Assembly (NCBI GenBank): GCA_947483555.1
Contig: CANKMW010000005.1
Coordinates: 62,001-126,000, forward strand
Reading direction: 5' to 3'
Length of the DNA stretch: 64,000 nt
Origin: Myxococcales bacterium
GTDB taxonomy: Bacteria > Myxococcota_A > Polyangia > Haliangiales > Haliangiaceae
Position 1 is the stretch's first letter, and every line of letters begins with the position of its first letter. The notes under the pieces were generated by a model that was given only the letters and a program-made list of their open reading frames with translations, ran no database searches and was not told the DNA's origin. This document shows, piece by piece, positions 56,144 through 64,000 of the stretch. Both the position numbers and the translations under genes were made by a program.

Positions 56144-57148
56144 GTGCGGTTGCCCTGGGTCCCAGCCTCGACCTTCCTGATCACGGCGGCCCTCGCCGCG
56201 TGTGATCGTGGCGGTGCGGGAGCCGGCGATGACGTCGAGGCACCCGTGGCCGGCGACGCCACCGTGCTCGCCGGCGATGCGCTCGGGGCTGGCGACGCTC
56301 GGCAGGTGCACGCGTGCGAGGGCCGCTCGACGCAGCCGGTCGACGCGGTGTGGACCCTCGAGCACGGCGGCGTGACCCGCTCGATCCGCGTCCACGTACC
56401 GGCCAGCTACGATCCGGTGCGACCGACGCCGGTGGTGCTCGACTTCCACGGCTACACCATGTCGGCGTCGGCGCAGGAGGACCTGACCCGGTTCCCGGCC
56501 AAGGCCGACGCCGAGGGCTTCATCTCGGTGCACGCCGACGGAACCGGCACGCCCCGGGGCTGGAACGGCGGGGCCTGCTGCGGCACGCCCGCGACCACCG
56601 GACTCGACGACATCGGCTTCGTCCTGGCGCTGCTCGATCAGCTCGAGGCGCGGTTGTGCGTCGACCCGCGCCGCGTGTTCTCGACCGGCTTCTCCAACGG
56701 CGGCTTCCTGTCGCACCGGCTCGGCTGCGTGGCCGCTGATCGCATCGCGGCGATCGCGCCGGTGTCGGGGATGATGGGCGTCGATGCCTGCGACCCGAGC
56801 CGGCCGATGCCGGTGATGCACTTCCACGGCACCTCCGACACCATCGTGCCCTACGCGGGCGGCGGCCTCACCGGTTACCGCTCGGCGGCGGCGACCGACG
56901 CCGGCTGGGCGGCCCGCAACGGCTGCACCAGCACGCCGATCGAGACCTTCGCCAGCGGCGATTCGCGCTGTCTGACCCATGGTGGTTGCGACGGCGGCGC
57001 CGACGTCACGTTGTGCACCGTCACCGCCGGCGGCCACACCTGGCCCGGGGGCGGCTACTTTCCGGGTGGGCACATCACGACCGATCTGTCGGCCACCGAC
57101 GCGATGTGGGCGTTCTTCGTCGCCCATCCGTTGTCAGCCGACGAGTGA
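56144..57148 (+). CDS. Secreted PHB depolymerase/feruloyl esterase-like lipoprotein
   Basis: A 334-residue lipoprotein (signal ending ALAACDRG) of the LpqC/polyhydroxybutyrate depolymerase-like alpha/beta family. VVLDFHGYT is the oxyanion region, GFSNGGFLSH the nucleophile serine, FHGTSDTIVPY the acidic residue, and GGHTWPGG the catalytic His. The family attacks ester bonds of polyesters or plant cell-wall feruloyl groups; which one cannot be told. The GTG start follows from the promoter spacing. Confidence 0.88.
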   Translation: MRLPWVPASTFLITAALAACDRGGAGAGDDVEAPVAGDATVLAGDALGAGDARQVHACEGRSTQPVDAVWTLEHGGVTRSIRVHVPASYDPVRPTPVVLDFHGYTMSASAQEDLTRFPAKADAEGFISVHADGTGTPRGWNGGACCGTPATTGLDDIGFVLALLDQLEARLCVDPRRVFSTGFSNGGFLSHRLGCVAADRIAAIAPVSGMMGVDACDPSRPMPVMHFHGTSDTIVPYAGGGLTGYRSAAATDAGWAARNGCTSTPIETFASGDSRCLTHGGCDGGADVTLCTVTAGGHTWPGGGYFPGGHITTDLSATDAMWAFFVAHPLSADE

Positions 57149-57156
57149 TCGCGTCG

Positions 57157-57354
57157 TCAGCGCGGATGCGGGTCGCGAAACCGGCCATGCTCGTCGGACG
57201 CATGATCGCCGTCCGTGATGTGGCTCGCCGAGATGAACCTGCGCTCGACGAAGATCAGCATCGCGCCCAGGAGCACGGCCCACGGCCAGCTCAGCGCCCC
57301 GGACAGCACCGCCAACACCATCACCAGCGTCCCGAAGTAGAGGAAGAGGAACAT
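57157..57354 (-). CDS. Small membrane protein
   Basis: A 65-residue protein with two membrane segments (FLFLYFGTLVMVLAVLSGAL and WPWAVLLGAMLIFV) and a polar, His/Asp-rich tail. An excellent AAGGAGG stands 5 nt before the ATG, the best ribosome site in this part of the window, so the gene is probably real. Function unknown. Confidence 0.7.
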   Translation of the reverse strand: MFLFLYFGTLVMVLAVLSGALSWPWAVLLGAMLIFVERRFISASHITDGDHASDEHGRFRDPHPR

Positions 57355-57439
57355 CGTGCCCTCCTTGTCAGCAAAGCCTACGCCTGCGCGCCGGCCCGTC
57401 CACCATCGAAGTACCGTGTCTGGGGGCTTACATCTGGGC

Positions 57440-57445
57440 TAGGAT
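57440..57445 (+). promoter_or_regulatory. Candidate -10 element (TAGGAT) for the small zinc protein
   Basis: It ends 10 nt before the GTG at 57456. Confidence 0.4.
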
Positions 57446-57455
57446 CAAGGCCGCC

Positions 57456-57626
57456 GTGTCGTCGACGACTCCCGAACACCAGCGTCGCTGCTGCGTCGAC
57501 GGATGTCGTCGCACCGTGCAGTGTGAATGCCCGCTGTGCGGCGTGCCGCTGTGCGAGACCTGCAGCCGGACCAGCAACTCGCACACCTGTGCGCCCCAAC
57601 CGCCCCGGCGGCCGCCGCGGCTGTAA
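57456..57626 (+). CDS. Small Cys-rich protein, probable zinc-binding
   Basis: A 56-residue frame from GTG 57456 to TAA 57626. It holds nine cysteines plus His: RRCCVDGC, then QCECPLCGVPLCETC, then SHTC, with a Pro/Arg tail (PQPPRRPPRL). The spacing allows two zinc knuckles, similar in layout to A20/B-box-like or AN1-like fingers, but no family is certain. A promoter hexamer of the same type as its neighbours lies upstream, and it sits between a small membrane protein and the Msr gene. The dense, ordered cysteines argue against chance. Confidence 0.55.
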   Translation: MSSTTPEHQRRCCVDGCRRTVQCECPLCGVPLCETCSRTSNSHTCAPQPPRRPPRL

Positions 57627-57645
57627 CCCCATCGGGGTACCCGCG

Positions 57646-57651
57646 TAGACA
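57646..57651 (+). promoter_or_regulatory. Candidate -10 element (TAGACA) for msrAB
   Basis: It ends 5 nt before the ATG at 57657; the last base departs from TAnnnT. Confidence 0.35.
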
Positions 57652-57656
57652 ACATC

Positions 57657-58784
57657 ATGGTCCTGCGCTGGCTCGTGTTCACCTCGGTCCTCGCCGCGTG
57701 CGGCGGCGAGCGCCGCGCCGAGCGGCCACCCCGCGCTGGAACGCTACCCGAGGAGATCGCCGTGAACGACGGAAACTACGCCAAGCCGCCCGACGACGAA
57801 CTGGCGCGAACGCTGACGCGCATGCAGTTCATGGTGACGCGTCGCGACGCCACCGAGCCGCCGTTCCAGAACCCGTACTGGGATCACCACGCGGCCGGCA
57901 TCTACGTCGACGTGGTGACCGGTGAGCCGCTGTTCAGCTCGCGCGACAAGTTCGAGTCCGGAACCGGCTGGCCCAGCTTCACCCGTCCCATCGAGGCGGC
58001 GCGGGTCGTCGAGCACCGCGATGACGGTCACGGGATGGTCCGCGTCGAGGCTCGGTCGCGCGCCGGTGATTCGCACCTCGGCCACGTCTTCGACGACGGT
58101 CCGGCGCCGACCGGCATGCGCTATTGCATCAACTCGGCGGCGCTGCGCTTCGTGCCCGCCGACCGGCTGGTCGCGCTGGGCTACGGCATCTACGCCGGGT
58201 CATTCGCGAGCGGCGCCACGCCTACCCCCGCGGCGGCGACGGCGGCCACGGCGTGCGTGATGCCGGGCGCCGGGGAGACCGCCGGCTGCGCCACGACGCT
58301 CGAGACCGCCGTGCTGGCCGGCGGTTGCTTCTGGGGCATGGAAGAGCTCCTGCGCGCCATCCCGGGCGTGGTCGAGACCGAGGTCGGTTACGCCGGCGGC
58401 GCCGCGGTCAGCCCGAGCTACGAACAGGTCAGGACCGGCAACAGCGGCCACGCCGAGAGCGTGCGCGTGGTCTTCGACCCCACGACGCTGTCGTACGCGG
58501 AGCTGCTCGAGCGCTGGTTCTTCCGCATGCACGACCCGACCACCCGCGACCGCCAGGGCAACGACGTCGGCAGCCAGTACCGCTCCGCCATCTTCGCCAT
58601 GTCCGACGACCAGCGCCGGGTCGCGGCCGAGGTGATCGCCCGCCTCGACGCCAGCGGGAAGTGGCCGCGGAAGGTCGTCACCACCATCGAGCCCGGCGGT
58701 CCGTTCACGCCGGCCGAGGACTACCACCAGGACTACTTGCAGCAGCATCCCGACGGCTACACCTGCCACTTCCTGCGCGAGTGA
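57657..58784 (+). CDS. msrAB: Lipid-anchored MsrB-MsrA fusion (methionine sulfoxide reductase)
   Basis: A 375-residue lipoprotein (signal [11 protein letters not shown]) that repairs both R- and S-methionine sulfoxide outside the cytoplasm. Residues about 40-185 are Msr[21 protein letters not shown] and catalytic Cys in RYCINSAAL; the zinc CXXC pairs are absent. A short Ala-rich linker leads to MsrA from about residue 215: catalytic [20 protein letters not shown] and HDPTT. Order B then A is the reverse of some known fusions. The reductant partner is not encoded nearby. Confidence 0.92.
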   Translation: MVLRWLVFTSVLAACGGERRAERPPRAGTLPEEIAVNDGNYAKPPDDELARTLTRMQFMVTRRDATEPPFQNPYWDHHAAGIYVDVVTGEPLFSSRDKFESGTGWPSFTRPIEAARVVEHRDDGHGMVRVEARSRAGDSHLGHVFDDGPAPTGMRYCINSAALRFVPADRLVALGYGIYAGSFASGATPTPAAATAATACVMPGAGETAGCATTLETAVLAGGCFWGMEELLRAIPGVVETEVGYAGGAAVSPSYEQVRTGNSGHAESVRVVFDPTTLSYAELLERWFFRMHDPTTRDRQGNDVGSQYRSAIFAMSDDQRRVAAEVIARLDASGKWPRKVVTTIEPGGPFTPAEDYHQDYLQQHPDGYTCHFLRE

Positions 58785-58797
58785 CGGGCGCGCGGTG

Positions 58798-58803
58798 TAA
58801 CCT
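58798..58803 (+). promoter_or_regulatory. Candidate -10 element (TAACCT) for the TerB-like gene
   Basis: It ends 7 nt before the ATG at 58811. Confidence 0.45.
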
Positions 58804-58810
58804 GTGGTCA

Positions 58811-59365
58811 ATGGCCGAGCCGCCGATCCTCCAGTTGCCCGAGGTCGATCCTGCGCATCTGGCCGTCGTCATCCGTGCCGTGGTCGCCGAGGACCGCGCC
58901 CAGGCCGAGCGCCTGCGCGCCGGCGCGCTGCAGACCGTCGCCGACCAACCCGACGATGGCACCGCGGCGCGACGCTTCCAGTCGCTGCTCGAGATCGGCT
59001 ATCTGGTCGCCTCCGCCGACGGCCTGGCCGACCAGGAGCGCGAGGCGCTGGCGCGGCTGCTCGAGCAACTCACCGACGCCGTGCTCGATCGTGCCGCGCT
59101 CGAGCTTCACTTCCGCGACCTCGACGAAGCGGTCGCCGCGATGGGACGGCGCGAGCGGCTCGGCCGGGCCGCCGCCGATCTCGACGACGACGATCGCGAC
59201 AGCGCGCTCGGCTTCGCGGCCGCGATCGCGATGTCGGACGGCTGGCTCGGTGACGCCGAGCTGGCGGTGCTGATCGAGCTCGGCGCGCACATGTCGATCC
59301 CCGCCGATCGCGCCCGCGAGTTGGTCGAGCAGGTCGTGGCCCGGGTCGAGAGCCGGCTACGCTGA
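58811..59365 (+). CDS. TerB-like protein
   Basis: A 184-residue soluble, all-helical protein. The Asp-containing helix ends LEIGYLVASADGLADQEREAL and FAAAIAMSDGWLGDAELAVL match the metal-binding repeats of tellurite-resistance TerB and its relatives. No ter cluster surrounds it, so a general stress or membrane-associated role is more likely than tellurite resistance. It ends 4 nt from the convergent gene. Confidence 0.8.
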   Translation: MAEPPILQLPEVDPAHLAVVIRAVVAEDRAQAERLRAGALQTVADQPDDGTAARRFQSLLEIGYLVASADGLADQEREALARLLEQLTDAVLDRAALELHFRDLDEAVAAMGRRERLGRAAADLDDDDRDSALGFAAAIAMSDGWLGDAELAVLIELGAHMSIPADRARELVEQVVARVESRLR

Positions 59366-59369
59366 ACCG

Positions 59370-61100
59370 CTACTCGAACAGGCGCCCGACCACGACGTCA
59401 TTGATCGGCAGCACGCCTTCGCCGGCCGGGTAGCCGTAGCTCACCCAGCCGGTGTTGGTGTCCTCGCTGCCCCAGCCCCAGACCCAGACCCCGAACGGCG
59501 CGGCGGAGTCCATCGTCCGCACGCCGTTGTTGCAACCGTTCTGGCCGTTGAAGTGGTCGACGAGCTTCACGTAGGTGATCTCGTAGTCGCCGGCGCTGCC
59601 GACCGTTTGCCAGCCGGTGACCGTGCCGGCGGTCAGGCAATCGAGGGTCACGTCGGCGAACGCGCCGTCCTGCTTGCGGCGCACGACCGTGAGCACGGTG
59701 AACGGATAGGTCGGATCGGTGAAGAAGACGTAGTGCGAGAGGTATTGCAGCGGCGGCACCAGCCGCACGAAGTCGGGATCGCCGATGCCGCCTTCGCCTT
59801 GCTCACCGGCGCCGCTCATGTACGTGAACATCAGGAACGGGTGATCGGCGTCCTGGCTGCGGACCGCGAACGGACCGCTGCTGCGGATCTCGTGCTGCTG
59901 ACCGAGGTTGACGGTCGCCGGCCCGGCCGCGGCGGGTTCGTACGTGAGCTGGGTGCCGTCGACGGCGCCGATGATCCGGAAGATGCGCGGGTCGGCGGCC
60001 GCGCTGCGATCGGCATGCGGCGCCGCGACGTACTCGGAGCCCAGGGCGCGCACTGGCGCCAGCATCTGCTCGCCGTGATCACCGCAGCAGCGATCGATCG
60101 ACATGATCTGGTGACCGCCGAACACGCCGATCGGCTTGTTGGCCTCGATCGGGCTGCCCGACAGCGGGTTGGCCTGGGTGATCTGCGCGTGCTGGCCGCG
60201 GTTGAGGACGAAGCTGTAGGGCTGGCCGGCGGCACCGGCGGGCAGGCCGCCGCCGCCGGCGATCGCGGCGGTCGGCCGCATCGTCACCATCGTGTTGTCC
60301 TCCTCGGCGACGATGTTGTAGGACGGGCCCATGGCGATCGGGATCGGCGGCGCCGGCTGGTCGTACGCGCTCACCGCGATGTAGTTGGTGCCCCACGCGG
60401 TGGTCGGCAACAGCAGCGAGGCCCCGGTCGCGGCCGCCGCGCCGCCGCCGTACGGCAACATCTGATAGGCGACCACCGGCTGATCGGTGCTGAGGTGGAA
60501 GGCCCAGCCGAAGCCCGGGCCCGAGATCTGCGCCTCGGTGCCGATGGCGGCGCCGCCGACCGCGGCCGGGCAGGCGACGTTCATGAAGCCGGGCGCGTAG
60601 GCGAGGAAGATGATCGCCACCTGACCGGGCGCGAGCCCGGTGGCCGCGCTGTAGGGCGCGTACGTCAGCGACATCCCCTGGCCCGACGGCAGCTTGGCCC
60701 AGCGGCCGAGATCGATCGGCTGGCCGTTCCACTCCATCTGCATGTGCGCCGGCGAGCGCGACACGTTGGCGACGAACATCGTGTAGCAGGCGTCCTGCGG
60801 CGGTCCGGTCGCTGCATCCATGTCGACGCCGTAGTAGTCGCAGCCGACCGACGAGTCGTTGCGCTCGGCGGCGAGACACGGATCGGAGCAGACGCCGTTG
60901 CCGCACGCCATGTCGATCGGGCAATCGGTGATGTTGCCGTCGCAATCGACCACGCCGGTGTTGTCGCTGGTGCAGCGCGGGCAGGTCGGCACGCCGCCGT
61001 CGCCGTCGCCATCATCGTCGTCGTCGCCGCTGACCTTGGGACCGCAAGCGGCCCCGAAGGCGACCAGGAGCACGGCGCCGCAGGCGAGGAGGGGCTTCAT
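59370..61100 (-). CDS. IgGFc-binding-domain lipoprotein
   Basis: A 576-residue surface lipoprotein (signal VAFGAACGP). An Asp/Gly linker and a Cys-rich piece (PTCPRCTSDNTGVVDCDGN, CGNGVCSDPCLAAE) precede a large beta domain of the IgGFc-binding N-terminal type (STDQPVVAYQMLPYGGG, KPIGVFGGHQ, DHGEQMLAPVRALGSEYV are typical). In Myxococcota many paralogues exist; binding partners are unknown and need not be antibodies. ATG 61100 follows from the promoter hexamer. Confidence 0.85.
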   Translation of the reverse strand: MKPLLACGAVLLVAFGAACGPKVSGDDDDDGDGDGGVPTCPRCTSDNTGVVDCDGNITDCPIDMACGNGVCSDPCLAAERNDSSVGCDYYGVDMDAATGPPQDACYTMFVANVSRSPAHMQMEWNGQPIDLGRWAKLPSGQGMSLTYAPYSAATGLAPGQVAIIFLAYAPGFMNVACPAAVGGAAIGTEAQISGPGFGWAFHLSTDQPVVAYQMLPYGGGAAAATGASLLLPTTAWGTNYIAVSAYDQPAPPIPIAMGPSYNIVAEEDNTMVTMRPTAAIAGGGGLPAGAAGQPYSFVLNRGQHAQITQANPLSGSPIEANKPIGVFGGHQIMSIDRCCGDHGEQMLAPVRALGSEYVAAPHADRSAAADPRIFRIIGAVDGTQLTYEPAAAGPATVNLGQQHEIRSSGPFAVRSQDADHPFLMFTYMSGAGEQGEGGIGDPDFVRLVPPLQYLSHYVFFTDPTYPFTVLTVVRRKQDGAFADVTLDCLTAGTVTGWQTVGSAGDYEITYVKLVDHFNGQNGCNNGVRTMDSAAPFGVWVWGWGSEDTNTGWVSYGYPAGEGVLPINDVVVGRLFE

Positions 61101-61107
61101 GGCTGCC

Positions 61108-61113
61108 ACGCTA
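61108..61113 (-). promoter_or_regulatory. Candidate -10 element (TAGCGT) for the IgGFc-binding lipoprotein
   Basis: It ends 7 nt before the ATG. Confidence 0.5.
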
Positions 61114-61242
61114 CGCCCATGGCTCCAGTCAGGTTGGTACCTCGGCTGTCATCGCCCGCGCGTAACCCCGCGATGGTTGGTCGGGGTGGTCGGCTGGCTC
61201 ACGGGTCACGATGCGAAGAATGGACGCGCCGGATCCACGCGT

Positions 61243-61248
61243 TACCAT
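61243..61248 (+). promoter_or_regulatory. Candidate -10 element (TACCAT) for the gene at 61256
   Basis: It ends 7 nt before the ATG and favours this start over an in-frame ATG at 61211. Confidence 0.45.
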
Positions 61249-61255
61249 CACCATC

Positions 61256-61537
61256 ATGACCATCCCCCGTGACTTCGTGCGCGAACCGGCGCCGTGGGCA
61301 CCCATCGAGCACCCCGGCCAGGCGACCTTCCACGAGCTGCTCGAGGTCCTCGACGACCACCACGACGTGCCGCTGGTCGGTCAGGATGACCGCGAGATGG
61401 GGCCGTACTCGGCCTGCATCATCGTTCCCGGGGGCGACGTGTCGCGCTGGCGGAGCAACGGCTTCCGCGAGCTGACCGTGCAGGAATACGAGCAGACGTG
61501 GGCCAAACCGGATCCGTTCCTGGGCGCGACCGACTGA
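61256..61537 (+). CDS. Unknown small acidic protein
   Basis: A 93-residue soluble protein without signal or cysteine cluster. Readable stretches are PWAPIEHPGQATFHELLEVLDDHHDVPLVGQDD and SRWRSNGFRELTVQEYEQTW. No family is recognised. It lies 28 nt before fumC, which has its own promoter hexamer, so co-transcription is possible but not required. Confidence 0.65.
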   Translation: MTIPRDFVREPAPWAPIEHPGQATFHELLEVLDDHHDVPLVGQDDREMGPYSACIIVPGGDVSRWRSNGFRELTVQEYEQTWAKPDPFLGATD

Positions 61538-61553
61538 CAATCGCGCGCTCTGG

Positions 61554-61559
61554 TAGGGT
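61554..61559 (+). promoter_or_regulatory. Candidate -10 element (TAGGGT) for fumC
   Basis: It ends 6 nt before the GTG at 61566. Confidence 0.5.
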
Positions 61560-61565
61560 CGCCAG

Positions 61566-62948
61566 GTGACGCGCACCGAGACCGACAGCCTGGGTTCCGT
61601 CGAGGTCGCCGCTGATCGCTACTGGGGCGCGCAGACCCAGCGGTCGCTGGCGAACTTCCCGATCGGCGACACCCGCATGCCGGCGGCAATCGTCCATGCG
61701 CTGGCCGGCCTCAAGCGCGCCGCCGCTCGCGTTCACCGCGCCGCCGGCCGACTCGCGCCGCCGCTCGCCGATGCGATCGAGGCCGCCGCCGCCGAGGTCG
61801 CGCGTGGCGAGCTCGACGACCACTTCCCGCTCGTGATCTGGCAGACCGGGTCCGGGACCCAGACCAACATGAACGTCAACGAGGTGATCGCCGGGCGCGC
61901 CAACGAGTTGCTCGGCGCCGGGCGCGGCGGCCGCTCGCCGGTTCACCCCAACGATCACGTCAACCTCGGCCAGTCGTCGAACGATGCCTTCCCGACCGCG
62001 ATGCACGTCGCCATGACGGTGGCGCTCGAGGACCGCGTGATCCCGGCGCTGCGAGCGCTGGCCGCCGCGCTCGACGCCCGTGCCCACGCCTGGGCCGGCG
62101 TGATCAAGATCGGCCGCACCCACCTGATGGACGCCACCCCGATCACCGCCGGCCAGCAGGCGTCGGGCTGGGCGGCGCAGGTCGCCGCCGCCGCCGCCGC
62201 CCTCGAAGCGCTGTTGCCGCGCGTGCACGAGCTGGCGATCGGCGGCACCGCGACCGGCAACGGCCTCAACGCACCGCCCGGCTTCGCCGCCGCCGTGATC
62301 GCCGAGCTCGGCGCGGCGTACGGCCGGGCCTTCACGGCCGCCCCCAATCGCTTCGCCGCCATCGCGGCCCACGACGCCCTGGTCGCCGTCTCGGGCGCGC
62401 TGCGCGGCGCCGCGGTGGCGCTGACCAAGATCGGCAATGACGTCCGACTGCTAGGCTCGGGCCCGCGCGGCGGGATCGGCGAGCTGGTGCTGCCCAGCAA
62501 CGAGCCCGGTAGCTCGATCATGCCCGGCAAGGTCAACCCGACCCAGGTCGAGGCGCTGACGATGGTGTGCGCGCGCGTGATCGGCAACGACGCGGCGATC
62601 GCGATCGGCGCCATGCAGGGCCAGCTCGAGCTCAACGCGTTCAAGCCGCTGATCGCGGCCTGTGGCCTCGAGTCGGCGACCCTGCTCGCCGACGCCGTCG
62701 ATAGCTTCCGCCTGCGCTGTGTCGACGGCCTGGTCGTCGACGAGCGCCGCGCCGCCGAGCTGGTCGAGCGGTCGCTGATGCTGGTCACCGCGCTCACGCC
62801 GCGGATCGGCTACGACGCCGCCGCGCGGGTCGCCCACCACGCCCACGCCCACGGCCTCACCGTGCGCGAGGCCGCGCTCGCGCTCGGCGTCATGTCGGCC
62901 GCCGACCTCGACGACGCGCTTCGCCTCGAGGCCATGGTCGGCGTCTGA
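61566..62948 (+). CDS. fumC: Fumarate hydratase class II
   Basis: A 460-residue cluster-free fumarase of the citric acid cycle (fumarate to malate). Signature GSSIMPGKVNPTQ, TGSGTQTNMNVNEV, NDHVNLGQSSNDAFPTAMH and GRTHLMDATPI are all present, and the length is normal. Aspartase shares the fold, but the pattern around VNDHVN and the GTATG loop fits fumarase. Confidence 0.93.
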   Translation: MTRTETDSLGSVEVAADRYWGAQTQRSLANFPIGDTRMPAAIVHALAGLKRAAARVHRAAGRLAPPLADAIEAAAAEVARGELDDHFPLVIWQTGSGTQTNMNVNEVIAGRANELLGAGRGGRSPVHPNDHVNLGQSSNDAFPTAMHVAMTVALEDRVIPALRALAAALDARAHAWAGVIKIGRTHLMDATPITAGQQASGWAAQVAAAAAALEALLPRVHELAIGGTATGNGLNAPPGFAAAVIAELGAAYGRAFTAAPNRFAAIAAHDALVAVSGALRGAAVALTKIGNDVRLLGSGPRGGIGELVLPSNEPGSSIMPGKVNPTQVEALTMVCARVIGNDAAIAIGAMQGQLELNAFKPLIAACGLESATLLADAVDSFRLRCVDGLVVDERRAAELVERSLMLVTALTPRIGYDAAARVAHHAHAHGLTVREAALALGVMSAADLDDALRLEAMVGV

Positions 62949-62949
62949 C

Positions 62950-63543
62950 TCATGGCGCGCGCAGCCGCGACAGCACCAGCAGGTGGGTGAGGATCATGAT
63001 CGGGACCACGAACAGGGGCAGCAGCGCGTAGGGCAGCTGGCCGACCAGGGCCAGTCGCGGGTCACGGACGACGAACAGCAAGTACTGAGCGGTCGAGAAC
63101 GCGAGCGCCAGGTCAGCGATGCCGAACACGCACCACACCGTGACCACGACGCGGCGGGTGGGTGACCGCGCCGGGAGTGCCATGGCGGCGATCACCGCGA
63201 GCACACCGACGGCGATGTCCCCGGGGCCGGCGCGGCGTCCGAACAGCTCCGGGATCACCCCGCGCGACATGTCGAACAGGATGAGGGCACCGATCGGGGC
63301 GCGGATCATGTGGAGCAAGACCGGCCACCGCAGATCGACGCGGTCGACGTGGACGCGCAGCGCGCCGCCCCGCCGATAGGCGACGATCCCGGCGGCGATC
63401 GTGCTGGCGACCGCGACCGGGACCAGGAATGGCGCCGCCGTGATCGCGCCGCTGATGACGAGTCCGACCGCGCCGGCGAGCCAGGCGACGGCGATCACCA
63501 GCAGGTGCGAGGACGGTGCGAGAGTTGCTGTACCCTTCGGCAT
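62950..63543 (-). CDS. Small polytopic membrane protein
   Basis: A 197-residue protein with about six membrane segments (LLVIAVAWLAGAVGLVISGA; ITAAPFLVPVAVASTIAAGI; and others) and few charged loops. No motif is recognised. AAGGAG 6 nt before ATG 63543 decides the start; an in-frame ATG lies 6 codons upstream. It ends 1 nt past the convergent fumC stop. Confidence 0.72.
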   Translation of the reverse strand: MPKGTATLAPSSHLLVIAVAWLAGAVGLVISGAITAAPFLVPVAVASTIAAGIVAYRRGGALRVHVDRVDLRWPVLLHMIRAPIGALILFDMSRGVIPELFGRRAGPGDIAVGVLAVIAAMALPARSPTRRVVVTVWCVFGIADLALAFSTAQYLLFVVRDPRLALVGQLPYALLPLFVVPIMILTHLLVLSRLRAP

Positions 63544-63603
63544 GAGAGTCTCCTTCATGGCTCGTTGCCCCATTGAAGAACCGTGCCAGGGCCCGACGCA
63601 GTC

Positions 63604-64000
63604 GTGAACGCCGCGACATCCGTCGCGCCGCCGCCGAGATCGCCGGCAGCGTGGGGGAATGAAGTCGGCGCACCGTCGGGATCCCGACGTCGGTCGCTCG
63701 ACGCCCCGACGCGCTTCGCCGCGGTCCGGACCGCGCAGGTCCGTGCCGTTGGCACCGGGTTCCTGCGCGCGCGCCCGGTCGTCGTCGCCCCGGTCATGCT
63801 GATCAACAGTGGGTTGCTGGCGGCCAGTGACGCCCCGGGAGCGCAGCGGCTCGCGCTCGGTGCCGGCTTTGCGCTCGCGCTGACCTTGTTCGTGGCCGAG
63901 CGCTTGATGCTGCGCCGACGCCTGGTCTCCGAGCGCTGGCTGGCGAGTTCGCTCGCCTTGACGTCGGTGGTGCTGGCGATCGGTTGCGCGCTGTCTGGCG
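63604..64000 (+). CDS. N-terminal part of a membrane protein (cut by window edge)
   Basis: An open frame runs to the window end. After a Pro/Arg-rich leader it shows membrane segments (PVVVAPVMLINSGLLAA, LALGAGFALALTLFVAERL, LASSLALTSVVLAIGCAL) preceded by RFAAVRTAQVRAVGTGFL. The arrangement resembles the N-terminal membrane part of sensor kinases or cyclases, but no such domain is in view. The start is uncertain: GTG 63604 or GTG 63583. Confidence 0.55.
   Translation, partial: MNAATSVAPPPRSPAAWGNEVGAPSGSRRRSLDAPTRFAAVRTAQVRAVGTGFLRARPVVVAPVMLINSGLLAASDAPGAQRLALGAGFALALTLFVAERLMLRRRLVSERWLASSLALTSVVLAIGCALSG

Noticed and set aside
58811..59365. Tellurite-resistance determinant
   Set aside because: A lone TerB-like protein without terC, terD or terZ does not support this function.

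Overview
The window is very GC-rich, densely coded DNA from a Gram-negative bacterium that is most likely a member of the phylum Myxococcota (Haliangium/Kofleria-like by feel; the family is not proven). Supporting signs are a MYXO-CTERM tail (gene at 54835), an AgmX/PglI-type TonB-like protein, an IgGFc-binding-domain lipoprotein, Pkn-type Ser/Thr kinases (one with a DUF4388 tail), an FHA-sigma54 regulator and many Asp/Gly/Ala-rich lipoproteins. I see no tRNA, rRNA, CRISPR array, prophage or insertion sequence. About 57 genes are supported, two of them cut by the window edges. Layout: 1-2385 kinase fragment, then a fatty-acid desaturase and a DAGAT-type acyltransferase. 2342-10243 a respiratory nitrate-reduction (Nap) locus: a leftward unit (tetrahaem lipoprotein, four-cluster Fe-S protein, NrfD membrane protein) faces a rightward unit (NapD, NapA, a doubled NapB with four haems, a NapF-like ferredoxin, an unknown protein, a predicted beta-barrel). 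10257-16632 a leftward, probably Fur-controlled iron-uptake unit (imelysin-like lipoprotein, HTTM membrane protein, FecA-like TonB receptor) followed by a delta-60-repeat lipoprotein with its own Fur-like site. 16744-29216 single genes: class C beta-lactamase-like hydrolase, HD-GYP/LuxR fusion, alpha/beta hydrolase, Cys-rich lipoprotein, cyclopropane fatty acid synthase, membrane protein, double thioredoxin-fold isomerase, penicillin-acylase-family lipoprotein, exported protein. 29276-36588 a Zn-ribbon SDR, a 0.5-kb hexanucleotide repeat field, an OmpR-type two-component system, a lipoprotein and an OmpA/TSP3 protein. 36585-41737 kinase-DUF4388, a GspC-like PDZ protein, glyoxalase II, aldo/keto reductase, lipoprotein. 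41844-45193 a sulfur amino acid unit (MetX, unknown protein, cystathionine beta-synthase). 45202-53147 AgmX-like protein, pterin dehydratase, EamA transporter, FHA-sigma54 activator, MBL-fold hydrolase and HEAT-repeat M1 aminopeptidase. 53178-64000 secreted and housekeeping genes including a lipid-anchored MsrB-MsrA fusion, a TerB-like protein, fumarase C and a small Cys-rich zinc protein (57456-57626). A pattern that runs through the whole window: at least 23 first-of-unit genes have a TAnnnT hexamer (often TAGCGT) ending 5-10 nt before the start codon and no clear Shine-Dalgarno, which fits leaderless or near-leaderless transcripts. A smaller set of genes has good AGGAG-type ribosome sites, and genes inside operons are chained by ATGA, GTGA or TGATG overlaps. 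The observations most worth following are the tandem NapB with its NrfD-type electron-donor module, the leaderless promoter class (including one 22-bp divergent promoter with a shared -10), the paired Fur-like sites, and the hexamer repeat field.
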